A DNA stretch of 64,000 nt. Origin: Eremophila alpestris peregrina. Its lineage: Eukaryota; Chordata; Aves; Passeriformes; Alaudidae. A model generated the notes under the pieces. That model was not told where the DNA came from, searched no databases, and was given only the letters and a program-made list of their open reading frames with translations. Positions within the stretch are counted from its first letter, which is position 1. The number at the start of each line of letters is the position of its first letter. Positions 38,062 to 51,479 of this stretch are shown one piece after another. The stretch covers positions 13,477,641 to 13,541,640 of the forward strand of contig WMCF01000012.1 in the NCBI GenBank assembly GCA_009792885.1, given 5' to 3'. A program made the translations under genes and the position numbers.

Positions 38062-41043
38062 GTATAGCTGGATAGAATTCCCACACAGAAAAAGCCTTCC
38101 TACATTTTCCCCATTTTCACAGCCATCATTTGCATGCTTCTGTGTGTTAACACTATTTGGATATTTGATAACTCTTCTAGTGTATCCTTTCACAGTATAG
38201 CTATTCACTGTGAATTTACCTCATTATAAGAATTCATGGGACAATTTGGAAAAAGAAGTGTCTTTATTTATTGTTGGAGCTTCAGAAATTAATTACAGAT
38301 CTTACAAGTGTGAAGAGTCCTATTCTGCTCCTCATTATTAGATGACATAGAAGAATAAAATCCACCTCAGTATAAACACTTGGTACTGATACAGTTTTCC
38401 TGAGGAGTAGAAAATAATCTTTGAGAATAGGCTCTCTGTAAAAGAGGCCTAGGAAATTGACACAGCAGTCCTACAGCTACTTTCCAGTAGGGTTACTCTG
38501 TCTTAGACCCAAACAAACAGCAGAGCTGTAAATAACACTCATTAAGCTATTAGCAGGTTCCCTGATGGAGCTAGGGCAAGTGAGCAGGACAGAAACCAAC
38601 TCCAGCCTAGTTCCAGAAGTACTGTTTCATAAACCACCTGTTAGAACAGTGAGTACTCTGAGCAGTACAAACTGTATGTGACTCTGCCCACAAAAATACC
38701 TTGTGAAATAGTTTTTGAGAGTCGGAATCACCATATTTGAAGAATGCCTTTCAAGATCACGAGAATGAAATTTCTTACTACTGCACTGAGTTAGAAGCTG
38801 GCAAAAAAGTTTAAAAAAAATTAAAAAGCAAACAACTGACATATATATTTGAAGCAACTTGTCAGAGATACTATTTCATTGAAAAAAAAAAAAAAGAGAG
38901 AAAAACAAGATGTAACAACCAAGAGCAAAAAATTGCTGACAATGTATTTCCCTTTGGATTATAACTTCCATGCCATATCCTCTAGGCAATTAGGGGATTT
39001 TTAACCAGCACTTATTTTGCCAATTGAGGTGAAGCAACACATCTTCTTGACGGGAACCAGTATGAAAATATTATTTCTTTCCACAAGCTAAGCTAGTCCG
39101 TGACACAAACAGTATTTCAGCCATTACTATGGCAACAACAGTAATCCCTTTAGAATTAAAACACATGAGAGTGCATTGATGCATATATGTAGTGGTATGA
39201 GGAGGCTAAGGTAGATTCTAAGATAAATTCAATTCCTGCACATGCACACACACAAGACACACACGCATGCACACTATCCAATCCTGCAAAAACAAGTCTC
39301 AGGTTTTACCCTAGACTCTAGGAGGAATATTAACTCACAGTCCCAGCACCCATTTTCCCACATCCAACTGAAAGGAGGGTGTAGCAAGACCCAAAGCAGC
39401 CCACCTAGCTAAGTAAATGCAACAATTAAAGGCACTAGAGTAAAGCAAGTCAATATGCTCGAAACACACGGTCTGGCCTTGGGCCCCAACAAAACCCCAA
39501 AAGGGCTGAACTAAGGAACTGAATCAACACACCAACATACAGTTTTTATGAAAGTTTTGAAAGAAAGTTGGCTTTCCAAAACACGTGGCATGCATAGAGG
39601 CAGTACTACAGCCTGGAGTACTCACATTCTGCAGACTACAGACATCAAGTAAAGATTAAAGTAGTGAGTTGTTACACTTAGGAGTGAAAGTGTTCCACAT
39701 TCAGTAATCTGCTTTGTCAAAATCCTTTTTGTTAGACCTCTCAAGAATTCTGTTTAGAAGTGAATTACCTAGGTGTTATTTCTTTCATAAATGTATATAT
39801 GCAGAAATGTTGACTAAGTAAATGTTCATACTCTGCTAGGCATTCTTTTAGAGAGCCAGGGTGGTTTCAAACTCCCAGATCTTTTTTCCATATTTAAAAG
39901 TGGTGGCCATCTTGAAGTAAAGCCATTTTTCTTTTTGTCCAACAGACAGATTTGCCTTCACTCACCCTACTAGTATGAAGCAAATATTGCAGAGGTGGAA
40001 AGACATACAAAACCCTGAGACTGGGAGAGAATGATCAGGCATTTCAGCACAAACAGGATCTTGAACAAGATACATGAGAAAGTCTCCTCTGTTCAGGGAA
40101 GTCCTGCCTCTTTCACAAAGCCAGGGTAAGGACAAAAATGAACTTTGGACATGGTACAGAGGTTTACCTCTGTTACCATGTGGCTTTTTTCTGTATACCT
40201 AAGCCAGGTTGTATAAGTGATCCTTGGTGAAAGCACAGTGCAATTAACTCACACAGGTTTCAGGTAGCCTCTAGTTTTTTTTACCAATGTATCTACACAG
40301 ACATTGTTTGCATAATAGTTTCTAGCAACATTCCTAAAGGTGTCATCTCTAACTTCTGGACTGTATTTAGATTGTTTTCTGTATGCCCTTACAAGCTTCC
40401 TAAGAGAGAACCATGAAAGATACCACTAAGAAAGACTACTTAAACCTTCTAGCCCTAGAAACAAAAAATTCCCCCCCAACATTTACGTACATTTCTCCTG
40501 CTCCAAGTGGAGCCAAGATGTTCTTAGGCTGACACCATTTAAACTGAAGTTATCCAGAGCCAAAGCACAGCTTTTCACAACAGTGTAAGTCACAGAATAC
40601 CTGATCCACCCTCTGCTGAATGTACAGCCAAGCTCAAGCTTACAGAAGGTTGCATTAGACACACACTTCAGGAATACACCAGGTAAGTACAGACCTCTAA
40701 GCAAAACCTCAGAGTACTAGGTCACACTCAACAGGATGATACATGAGAAAATTGGTAAGCCATGCAGAATACTAATAAACAAAAACAAACAACCCAAAAC
40801 AAAACATCAAAGCATTATCTTTTAGAAGGCTTAAAAGTCCCTCTGTTTGCTGTGATTTTAGACAACTAAGCCAAAGATCTATCTGTCATTTCACGGCATT
40901 TCACTACATTTCAAAGCACAGGTAGGCATCCCATCACCTACCCACCTCCTAACTTTACTGGTCAATATTCTCTCATCTCAAAATTCTTATCCAGTTCCAC
41001 CCCACTCCCACTCTCTGACATTCCATTCAATTTAATTATATTC

Positions 41044-41090
41044 CATTCCAGCACATTCCAGCACATTCCAGCACATTCCAGCACATTCCC
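41044..41090. repeat. Decamer tandem repeat (CATTCCAGCA)n
   Basis: Four exact copies plus a partial one. CATTCC words also occur just upstream (about 41020-41043). Confidence 0.95.
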
Positions 41091-41103
41091 TTTCCTACCA
41101 TCC

Positions 41104-41139
41104 AAAAAAAAAAAAAAAAAAAGAGAGAGAGAGAGAGAA
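41104..41139. repeat. Poly-A followed by (GA)n
   Basis: Nineteen A residues run directly into about eight GA dinucleotides, giving a pure-purine strand. Confidence 0.95.
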
Positions 41140-41290
41140 GTTCTCTTTGTTTTCTTAAGTTTTTGTATGTTTTCTTTTCAGTTTATCTCCAAAAAAGCAT
41201 CTTCTAGCAGGGGATTAAGGGGCCTCCCCTATAACTCCTTACATCAGGCCAGATGATTAACCCTTTCATCTCCTACAGCTGATGGAAGTT

Positions 41291-41660
41291 NNNNNNNNNN
41301 NNNNNNNNNNNNNNNNNNNNNNNNNNNNNNNNNNNNNNNNNNNNNNNNNNNNNNNNNNNNNNNNNNNNNNNNNNNNNNNNNNNNNNNNNNNNNNNNNNNN
41401 NNNNNNNNNNNNNNNNNNNNNNNNNNNNNNNNNNNNNNNNNNNNNNNNNNNNNNNNNNNNNNNNNNNNNNNNNNNNNNNNNNNNNNNNNNNNNNNNNNNN
41501 NNNNNNNNNNNNNNNNNNNNNNNNNNNNNNNNNNNNNNNNNNNNNNNNNNNNNNNNNNNNNNNNNNNNNNNNNNNNNNNNNNNNNNNNNNNNNNNNNNNN
41601 NNNNNNNNNNNNNNNNNNNNNNNNNNNNNNNNNNNNNNNNNNNNNNNNNNNNNNNNNNNN
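41291..41660. other. Assembly gap (370 N)
   Basis: Unresolved bases. The right edge opens directly into a CTCTC pentamer array, so the missing sequence probably includes more of it. The true length is unknown. Confidence 1.
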
Positions 41661-41696
41661 CTCTCCTCTCCTCTCCTCTCCTCTCCTCTCCTCTCC
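41661..41696. repeat. Pentamer microsatellite (CTCTC)n
   Basis: Seven contiguous units, truncated on the left by the assembly gap. Confidence 0.95.
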
Positions 41697-42711
41697 TTTA
41701 CAACTAAGCAGTTTTCTGCTATTTCAGCAAGATATTCTCTGTACTTCTCCCACTTTTATCTCTAAGCCTCTTCCTGTTCATGATCACATTGCATCTCATT
41801 GGAAGTATTTGGATGTTCCTTTCCCCAGCCCCTTGTCAAAGTGCGTTTTCACACAATTATAGATTAATAGATGTCAGAAATTACCTCTGTGACTGGTCTC
41901 ATTCAACTGTACTTTTTAAGATATAAAAAAGCCACACTAAATTATAGTACTTTTTTAGAAAACAAAATACATTAATGTGCCATCACTAGCCCTGACACTA
42001 ACATGATGCTTGATGTTTAAATGTCATATTGTAAATGGTAGAGCATCTCTTCCTTCAGAATGTCTTGTTAAATAAACCCTTAAGGATGTACCTGCATTGC
42101 TGCACCAAGGTTAATTTTTAATTGGCTCTTTTTTTCCCTTTGAAACCTTTGGTCCTATTAACAATAGGTAAACTGTGTTTTGTCATTTGATACTTTTATT
42201 AGCTTCAAGAAATGGAGCAGCTTTCCTGTAAATCCTGCAATAACTGGAGGCAATGACATCTTTGAAATGATATTACTTTTGTAGCCAAGTCCTTTCCATG
42301 TGTTTTTTCATCACATACTGTACTATTTGAAAAGCAATGGAGAAAGCTGTAACTGCACCTTACAGAAATGCTCTTTGCCTTAATAACAAAAGTTTTCAAA
42401 TATATGCTTGCCAGAAAACATGTCACATCTTTTGTCTGTTCATTTTGTTGTTCTTTCATTGCTCTGAAGACAACATGTTCAGGATTGAACCAGCTGAACA
42501 GATGGTTGCTATGTGTCCAAGTCATCAGAGAATGGAAATGCCTGAAAACAACCCCTTCCTTCCCCCCTCCAAAGTAAAATCACTGAGACAAAATCCAAAA
42601 TGCCACATATACAAATCAGTGCTCTTCCTCCTACAAAGAAAAAGGATCCTCACTCAGAGAGCATGTTGTTAAATTGGATTCAAAGGCTTTCCATTCACAC
42701 TGTTGGAAAAT

Positions 42712-42747
42712 ACATTTATTTATTTGTTTGCTTGTTTGTTTATTTAC
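42712..42747. repeat. (TTTA/TTTG)n low-complexity tract
   Basis: Alternating TTTA and TTTG units interrupted by one CTTG. Confidence 0.75.
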
Positions 42748-45197
42748 ATAGTTGCATTTTAACTCTTGTTAATCGATGGATCATCCATGTTATAGATTTT
42801 TTTCTAAAAAACACAGACCTACAAAGCCAACAGGATTCATTCCTCTTGTCATGTAGGCTGCCATGTTCAGAAGTTCCTACTCTAATGCCAGGTCTGGTCC
42901 CTTTTCAGTGACGAGACTTTGAGGAACTGTCTCTATGTTTGCAGCCAAATGCATACATTTAGCTGAGAAAAGCCTAAGGTGTCTCACCTGAGAACAAAAA
43001 CCTTGTTCTGTACATCACAGCATTTGGCTAGTATATTAGTAGGAGCTCTTGAAGGTTAAATATAACTGTTCTGGCTTCAAAATTCTACATTAGCCAATGA
43101 AGAGAGAGACACATCTTAAAAATAATGTGAGTTGGTGTATTTTCTTACTAATATTTATTAGAGTGAACAGTATCCATTAGTAACTTAAATGCAAGTACTG
43201 TAGGTTTCAAGTACTTTATTTCTTAAATTTACTTTGAATTTTAACTGCATCCATGATTAAATTAGCTCATTCAAACCACCTGTTACTTTAGAAGTCCTAA
43301 AAATGCAAGGCTTGTGTAATAAATTTCTTTAAAACGTATTTATTTACTTTATTAATTAGAATTTATCAATAGATTTAGAGTATGGATAAAGTTATAGATT
43401 AATCCAAGCCTGCCTTGTCCACATTTTACATTGGTTGTATCTGATCTGGCTCTAATCGAGAGCCCAGTAGGCATGTTAGGATGATTCTGTGCCCAAACTA
43501 ATATGTTTCCCTGCTATTCTGGTGTGCAGAAGTTTTCCACTGTTCCTCCTTAAGGGCTGAAATTATGTATTCTGTATCAAAATGTTAACATAGTACTTTA
43601 TGAGAGCTCACTTGTCCCATGATTTGGCAGACTATCTGAAAGAACTGAGAAATGAAGACAAATACTTCACAAAAGGGATCTGGGGATAAGTGAATTTGTG
43701 GAGAATTATGCAGAAAAAGCAAGCATCTGGTGAAGTTACAGTCTTTTTGTAGCTAATTTTGGGCTTCCAAGACAAATGAGCCAATACATCTTGTAGAAAG
43801 GTCTCCTGTGCCTATGCTCTTTATGAAAATATTTGGTTTTGCCCTATGCTGACTAGAAGCCACATGAAGACCCTGATAGGGAAATCAGTGTATTATGGAT
43901 ATACATTTACTTTGATTTGAAAAACCATTAAACCATTAGATGGTTTCTCTTGGATGGATGGAATTCATATGGATGCTTCTGTCCACAATGAAGATAAGTT
44001 CTCTCAAGTAATTATGGCTTGGTTAATGTCCTCAGCTTGTGTGGCAGAAGTCTAAGAGATGTCAAAACATCAAATAAAGGGCAGATATCTCCTAAATGAG
44101 CATTTCATTTACTGGCCACATATAAACAAAAGAAAATTTTCTGTTCACACATCAGAAAAATACTGAATGTCGAAGAGCATGCTGTCAGGGATTAATATGC
44201 TGTACACAAGCTCTAAGGAGAATGTTTTTTCAGTGTTCCAAGACTTGGTTTACAGACAGATAAGAGGAGAAGATTTCATCTGAGCAATTGATTGGCTGGG
44301 CACAGAGGTATTCTGACCAAAAAAAAAAGAATACTATGTTCTTGTAGCAGGATATGAGATCCTTTGGGAGACAAGGTGATTTGTATTCCTATCAATTATG
44401 CAGAGAACAGTTTTTTTGGTAAGAAAATTAAGGCTCATACTGATAAAGAGACAGCTCAGACTTTTCATAGTATTTACAGTTTCCATTCAAAACCACAAAC
44501 CTACTTTTATTGAACAAGGAGATTTTTTAAGAGGACAGAATAGATTTGGTTTTCTGTGCTGTAGCAGAATGTAACACATGAATAGACCAGATTATATTTT
44601 GCCTGTTTCTAGTTTCTATATTGATAAGCTAAAAAAAACTTTCAAAATTAATTTTTAACTGAAGAACATGATAATTACTGAGAAGAAGAAACATTTTCTC
44701 TTTTTATTTCACTTAGAAGGCAAAGTTTAGAATACTTCAAAGATTTTTGTGAACTGATCCAATCTCATTTCCCACTTTCAGGAGCCCTTATTTTACTTTT
44801 GGATTTTTACAATTCAATATTTCTTCAAGGTGCACACTCTGAGAAATAATTCAGCATCATGTGACTAAGCAGGGGCAGGCTTTTTCAACTCAAGTACATG
44901 AAGTACAAACTCATCCTCAAAGTAAGGGTACACTAACAAGATATTGTGAGATATGAATGCAAAGTGAGTTAGTTATTATAGGACTAGCCCTCCAGACAAT
45001 TTAACTTGTTGAAACCGCAAGGCATTTTTCTGGTGAAGGCCAGAAAGGATAGATAAGATGGAAGGATAGGGAACTTCTCATTCTCCATTGCACAAGTTAT
45101 TGTTACCTAAAATGTTGTAAATCATCATAGATTTCTTTACTGTAATTTGCTTACATTTGTTTGATGTGTCCTTTTTTCTATCCTGGCTGTTGGTCTA

Positions 45198-46497
45198 TCA
45201 CAGAATCACAGAATCAATTAGATTGGAAAAGACCTCTGATATCATTGGGTCCAGCCTAACACTGAACACCTAATCCATGTCAGCTAGACTATGACTCCAA
45301 TTGCCATATCCAGTTTTTCCTTAAACACCTCCAGGGGCAGAGACTCCACCATCTCCCTGGGCAGCCCATTCTAATGTCTATCACCCTTCCTGTGAAGAAT
45401 TTCTTCCAAATGTCCAACTTAAATCTCTCCTGGCACAACTTAAGCCTGTATCTTTTTGTCCTAGTGCTGGTTACCTGTGAGAAGAGACTGACCCCCACCT
45501 GGCTGCACCCTCCTTTCAGGGAGTTATAGAGAGTGATAAGGTCACCCCTGAGCCTCCTCCTCTCCAGGCTAAACACCCCCAGCTCCATCAGCTGCTCCTC
45601 ACAGGACTTATGCTCCAGACCCTTCACCAGCCATGTTGACCTTCTCTGGACATGCCCCAGGACCTCAATGTCCTTTCTGAATTGAGGGACCCAGAATCGA
45701 ACACAGGAATAGGAGGTGTAGCCTCACCAATGCCAAGCACCAGAGAGACAATCCCTGCCCTGCTCCTGCTGGCCACACTGTTGCTGGTAGAGGCCAGGAT
45801 CCCATTGGCCTTCTTGGCCACCTGGGCACAGCCTGCCTCACCTTCAGCTGCTGTCACCAGCACCCACAGGTCCTCTTCTGCTGGGCCACTTTTCAGTCAC
45901 TCTGCCCCCAGCCTGTGGCACTGCCTGGGGCTGTCGTGGCCAAAGTGCAGGATTCAGCACTTGGTCTTGTTGAATGGTCTTGGGCCATCTCTCCAGCCAT
46001 TCCAGGTCCTTCTGCAGAGCGTTCCCACCCTACAGCAGATCAATACTCCAATCCAACTTGGTGTCATTTGGAAATTTACTAATGGTAGACTCAATCCCCT
46101 CATCCAGATCATCAATAAACATATTAAACAGGACTGGGTCTAGCACAGACCCCTGAGGGATGCAGCACCATTCACCAATCTCTGGGCTGCCCTCCAGCCA
46201 GTTCTGAAACCAGCAAAGAGTGCTCCTGTCCCAGCTGTGGGCTGCCGGCTTTTACAGGAGAGCTGTAGGAGATGGTGTCAAAGGCCTTGCTGAAATGCAG
46301 GCAGACAGAGACTTTCCCTCATCCACCAGGCAGGGCAGCTGGTCATAACAGGAAATCAGGCTGGTAAGGCTGGACCTGCCTTTTCTGGCTGGGTCTGATC
46401 CCTGGGTTGTACTGTATGCCTCCATATTGTAGGTGATTGCTCTGTAGATGATCTGCTTCATAACCTTGCCAGGCATTGAGATCAGGCTGACAGACGT
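45198..46497 (-). mobile_element. CR1 LINE, 1.3-kb 3' portion with end of ORF2 remnant
   Basis: The left edge carries the CR1 3' terminal repeat (tcacagaatcacagaatc, 45198-45215). The sequence then runs antisense through the 3' UTR and into the C-terminal part of the reverse-transcriptase ORF, where a degenerate QGSVLDPVLFNMFIDDL-like stretch is readable on the minus strand (near 46100-46150). The catalytic FADD-type box is changed to F-P-N-D near 46070, and stops interrupt the frame, so the copy is dead. It is the longest CR1 in the window. Its 5' truncation point abuts a tetranucleotide microsatellite. Confidence 0.95.
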
Positions 46498-46505
46498 GTC
46501 TATTC

Positions 46506-46539
46506 TGACTGACTGTCTGTCTGTCTGTCTATCTATCTA

Positions 46540-46571
<32 letters not shown>

Positions 46572-46612
46572 CATCTATCTATCTATCTATCCATCTATCT
46601 ATCGATCGATCG
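46506..46612. repeat. (CTGT)n(CTAT)n tetranucleotide microsatellite
   Basis: CTGT units followed by CTAT units with occasional CCAT and a final CGAT run. The other strand reads GATA and GACA, the Bkm-type repeat composition. Confidence 0.95.
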
Positions 46613-48876
46613 TATGCCCTTGTATCTGCCCAAGATTTATGGCATATTTGCTTTATTTAACCAAGCATTGAGGTAATTTCTAAGTAGTTCTCATATTTCA
46701 TTAGATTCATAATGCTTTATTTTCAATACACTTGGGGGACAAGGAATAGTTGAGTTACATTATTATAGTTACATTATTATTATCAGTTCAAGGAAGTAAA
46801 AAATGAAGCATGTGACAAGTAGATTCTGCAGTGCTGTCCAGAAGCTTGACTTTTCAAATCAAATCAGTCAATGCCTGGAGGTCACAAAAGAGGGAAAAGT
46901 TGGCTAACAGCAATCAGTGAGTTGCATCCCATGCCACCATGCATAATATGCATTTACAAACACTTGTCACAGAGACGTTTTTCATTCAGATTCCCTCTCA
47001 CCAAATGCCTTGTCTTCTTCCACGGCAGTAGCAAGTCACCCTCTGGCGTGGGAGCGGTTCTACAGTGAATAGGAATGCAGGACAATCCCAAGACTGCTTC
47101 AGGAGCTGCACATGGCCATTAATTCTGTGACGTAAGAATATGCTGGAATTTCTTCATCTTTTCAACAACATTGGAACTTCCTTCCCTGTTGAGTCAATTT
47201 ACTTTTGTTTGATGTGGGCAATGTGTCTTTTATGAAAAGGGATAAGCCCAAGAGTATTTCCTTGTCCTGGAGGTCATAAAATGGTAAGGACAACTGTGCT
47301 TTACATGTTCCACAAATGCGTTCCTGTATCATATCTGAAATGTGGGTGTGCTCTTAACATCTTATAAAAAAACCTGAGTCCTAACTTGATCTGAATTCCA
47401 TTCTTTGTCAATGACATCTATGGGAAATCTTGAGTTTTAGGCCCTTTGCATAATCATATTCACAAATACATACTTATGCTAGCAGAAACATAACACAGTT
47501 GAAAATAAATTTTGTGGCTGCTCCTGGCAGCAGCACTGATTTGAAAGATAGTTTGCTGACAGTCTGAAGTCAACTGACATGGAAAAATATAGAGTTCCCA
47601 CATGCCAAATGGAGGGGTCCCCAACACCCCTGACACGCTTGGGAAACTCATGAGTTTTTCTCATTGACATTTTGACTGGGTCCTGAATATCCACTGGCTG
47701 TCTGAACATGCAACCACTGCTAAAGGACCAGGTAGGGTTTTAGGCAGCTAGTAAATGCTTCCCTAGTACTAACAACAACCAACTAGCAATTCTTTTGTTT
47801 ACTAATATTGTAAAGCATCTTTGAAGTAACAGCTCAGAGAACTGTTATATTTCTTAGACCTCAACAAAAAGGGTATTTTTGCAGAAAGTTATACCCATAT
47901 GGAGATACACTGAAGAGGAGAGTATACACGGACAGTGAAAGAGAAAAAAAGAAAAACTTTGGGGTTTGATACTGTTTACAGATTAATGCATGTGGGCGAT
48001 GTCTTACTGTAAACACAGATGGCTGTGAACCACACTAGGTCATGCTGAGAAGCCAAGCATATCTCTGCAGGCTTTTTATTACACACTGAAACAATGATTA
48101 CTCAGCAGAAGAGCATATATTTGTAGTCCTTAAAATAAAATTTTTTTGATTAGACAGTTTTAAATTAAAACAAATTATAGATCCAGCAAGTTGAAGCTTA
48201 AGAATGGTGTGTCTGATCATGTTTTCTTTACTGACTGCAAATAAGGCCTGCAGATTTAGTTTTTCAAATTTTCTTATAAAGATGGAATAGAAAATGCAAT
48301 GTCATGTGTCAAGTACTTGCAAGATTTTATGCCTGCTTGAGCCAGCGTGCAAGGTAACCCACAATGGAAAACAAGGTAGAGCACTGGGTTGCAGCCACAT
48401 GAAGAGGCAGTTGGATAGAAAAGACAAGACAGAAGATAGAGAACTAGTATGAAGCTTGAGTAACTAGTTCTACTGCCTATCCAGGTACATACATACTGAC
48501 TGGATGACCTTGTGCTGGCTGGTTAGGCTTTCCTGCCACAGTACTGTAACAAGACTAACTTAAATAAGCAGGGTGTAATTAGGTTTTATACTGCCACAGC
48601 ATTTGCATAGAGTTACCTAGAATATATATACACTACCTGCCTATAATAGGTGAGTGTACAGATAACACAACTTCCAAAGGTTAATGGGCTTATCTCCAGA
48701 TTAGTCTTAGTTTATAACTACATATTTCTCTCACTGGGGGCTGTGGGAGGTGAGGAGACCACAGATACTCTTGCTCTACTCAGAGTTTTTCCCTGGATCA
48801 GTCAAACCACAGCTGCAGCCTTACTAGCTAATAATAACCAAATGTCTCCTAGGGAGAAGCAGTAGTACTTAAAGTG

Positions 48877-48898
48877 TTTAAGTTAAGTTTAACTTAAA
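48877..48898. other. 10-bp perfect hairpin
   Basis: TTTAAGTTAA (48877-48886) and TTAACTTAAA (48889-48898) are exact inverse complements around a 2-base centre. AT-rich, so possibly fortuitous. Confidence 0.75.
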
Positions 48899-50845
48899 AT
48901 GTGTGGTTTACATTTATGTTTCTGGTATGGGGACACCATAAACACCTAGGACAGCTGAGACAGCATCAATTCATTTACTTGTACTGGCTACAAAAATCTG
49001 ATGCCACCATGTGAGGTTTCTGCAGCGCAAAGTTGTTTTTTCCATAATGGGAAACACAGGAGATGCAGGGAAGCAGCTGACCAAACGGTGGTGGTTTATT
49101 TGTTCCTTTCCCTTACGTTACTGAGCTGGTCTATGGTTCAGAGGAGGATGTGGAGAGCACCATCAGTTAAGAAGTCCTGTGTGACAGAGAGCCAGGCTCA
49201 GCCAGCTGCTGTGCAGAGGGCACACTGCTGCAGGGAATGTGGACAGCAGACATCCTGGTAACCACAGAAGTGGCAGTACGAATGCAGCCAGGGAGAAGAG
49301 TATCTTGAGGAACAAATTAGAGTCATTCTTAGAGGGCACAAACAATATGCAACCATTCCCCTGTTCATACTGCTTATCTCAGAGTGTCTAGTTATATACA
49401 GTATCTCTCAAATAATTCAATCAGTTGAAATTGTCCATTTAACAGAATATAGATTTATTAGCACAACAATAAGAGATAGTTATTAAATTTTATTAGCTGT
49501 AGAAAATCTCCTTAATTGAAGAATCACATAAGTCTCCAAATTACCATTGCTAAGAAATTGAAGCAACTTTTCAACACACTAATGCTCAAAATTTTCTGTA
49601 ACATCTATAAAGCTTACCTGCATGATCAGTGAAAAGAGGGGCACAAAGAATGCTCTCCTTGATTTCTTTGCCTAATTAGGTCTCCCTTCACGCCTAACAG
49701 TGATTGAAAATCTCATTCCTCCTTCTGGTGCATTCCTCTTCTCTCCCTTTAATTGCCAATAGTGCTGCTCTGATCACACAGTAAGATGAGTTCCATGTTC
49801 CAGATGAAAAGAATGCAACAACAACAGCAACAAAACCCACAGGAATTAAAAACAATTTTCAAATCGTTCACATGGACTGCCATTTAAGGTTCCAGCTGTG
49901 CCATCTGGTCTCACAAAGGATCTGATTTCTTCCAAAAATGTCATGCAGCATAGTTTCCAGGGTAAAAATGAATTATAACAACTTCCCTTTTTCCTTTGAC
50001 CTAGTCTAAATCTCTTCTACTTGAAAGATGATTTTATTTTTCATCTGACATTCTTTATTTTAACAGGCTTTAGGGAACACTTCCTCTGTCTCCTAGAGTT
50101 CAATTTTTTTTCAACTTGAAATACTATATGCCTTTGAAATAAATATAAAACAGTATTAAACTTAGGCAGTCCAGATTTCAGCTACTGAATACTACTTTTT
50201 CCTAACAAAGAGTCATTGTTAGAAATTAAAATAAAAATTTAACCTTCATATCCATGTGAAAAACTGCCATGCTGTCCCTATTTTAGAATGTCTAAATCTA
50301 GAACACATTTGCAATCGGTGAGTAATCACTAATAATTATCATCACTGGCATTCAATAGATTTGTTTAGAGGAATAGCTTCCAGTTCTGATTGCAATGCAC
50401 CTCCCTGAATCATGCCTGCACAATGAAAAATGTGTGTGATTATTGCCAGTCGTGTCACTAACAGCTGGTCTTTATTTATTAGATTGGAAATTATTTTGTT
50501 GGCAATGGAGGGAAGGCTGTGTTGAAGGAGGTTACTGTGTATTTTGTTCAGAGAACATCAAGGTTTGCTTTTATACTACTCTAGAGGGGCAAATTAATTT
50601 CCTTGGCAGCATGAAGTCTATCTGCCTCACACAGCTGATATTTTTAATAATGAAATAGGATGTAGCTTTCATGTCATACCAAAAGGAGAAGTGAGACAAT
50701 CTCTCCACTAGATTGAACCACAACAAGAAATGAAAAGGATGACTAGCATGATGGATTTAACACAGAATTCTAGAGAAAGCCACAGATGAAACAAAACACA
50801 CTGCAAGCAGGACAAAATCACAGAATGCTTCCAAACTCACTTTTA

Positions 50846-51375
50846 TGCTTGTGGTTTAAACCCAGCTGGCAAGTGAGCACCACAAAGCCTCTTGTTCACT
50901 CCCCCACCAGCAGTATTGGGAGGACAATCAAAATGGTAAAAGCTAGAAAACTCATGGGTTGAGATAAAAACAGTTTAATAGGTAAAGCAAAAGCTGCACA
51001 TGCAAACAAAGCAAAACAAGAAATGCATTCACCACTTCCCATGTTCAGTCATTGTCAGGAAAGCAAATTGGGAAGATAAACACCACCACTCCAAATGTCC
51101 TCCCACTTCCTGCTTCTTCCCCCCACTTTATATACTGTGCATGATACAATATGGTCAGGAATATCTGCTTGGTCAGCTGGGGTCAGCTTCCCTGGCTGTG
51201 TCTCCTCCCAACTTCCCAGGCATCCCAAGTCTCCCCACCAACTGGGGAGTATGAAAAGGGAAAAAGGCTTTGGCTCTCAGTATTAACAAAAACAACACTT
51301 TGCAGCACAAATCCAAAACATGGCTCCAATACTAGCCACTGTGAAGAAAACTCTACCCCAGCCCAAGTCAGTACA
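50846..51375 (-). mobile_element. Solo ERVL-type LTR, antisense
   Basis: Same family as the LTR at 25149, in opposite orientation. The plus strand begins 'tgtggtttaaacccagctgg' and includes 'ctcatgggttgagataaaaa', 'gtttaataggtaaagcaaaa' (complement of the ATTAAA signal), a TATA box complement at about 51127-51135, 'aatccaaaacatggct' and 'cactgtgaagaaaactctac'. No internal retroviral sequence adjoins it. The TATA box and polyadenylation signal are both intact in sequence. Several misleading short open frames overlap it. Confidence 0.9.
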
Positions 51376-51430
51376 CTCTTTAACCACAAAGTGTAAAAAA
51401 TCACTCAGTGAGGACTTTTTTGTAACCAAT

Positions 51431-51479
51431 TAATGAAAAAAAAAAGAAAAAAAAAACAAGAAAGAAAAAGAAAAAACAA
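51431..51479. repeat. A-rich tract
   Basis: A runs with scattered G residues, about 55 bases beyond the 5' end of the LTR at 50846. Confidence 0.8.

Noticed and set aside
41282..41707. 141-codon frame across the assembly gap
   Set aside because: Almost all residues are undefined because the frame reads through N bases.
45652..46143. 163-codon plus-strand frame
   Set aside because: Antisense shadow of the CR1 reverse-transcriptase region, a common artefact of CR1 sequence.
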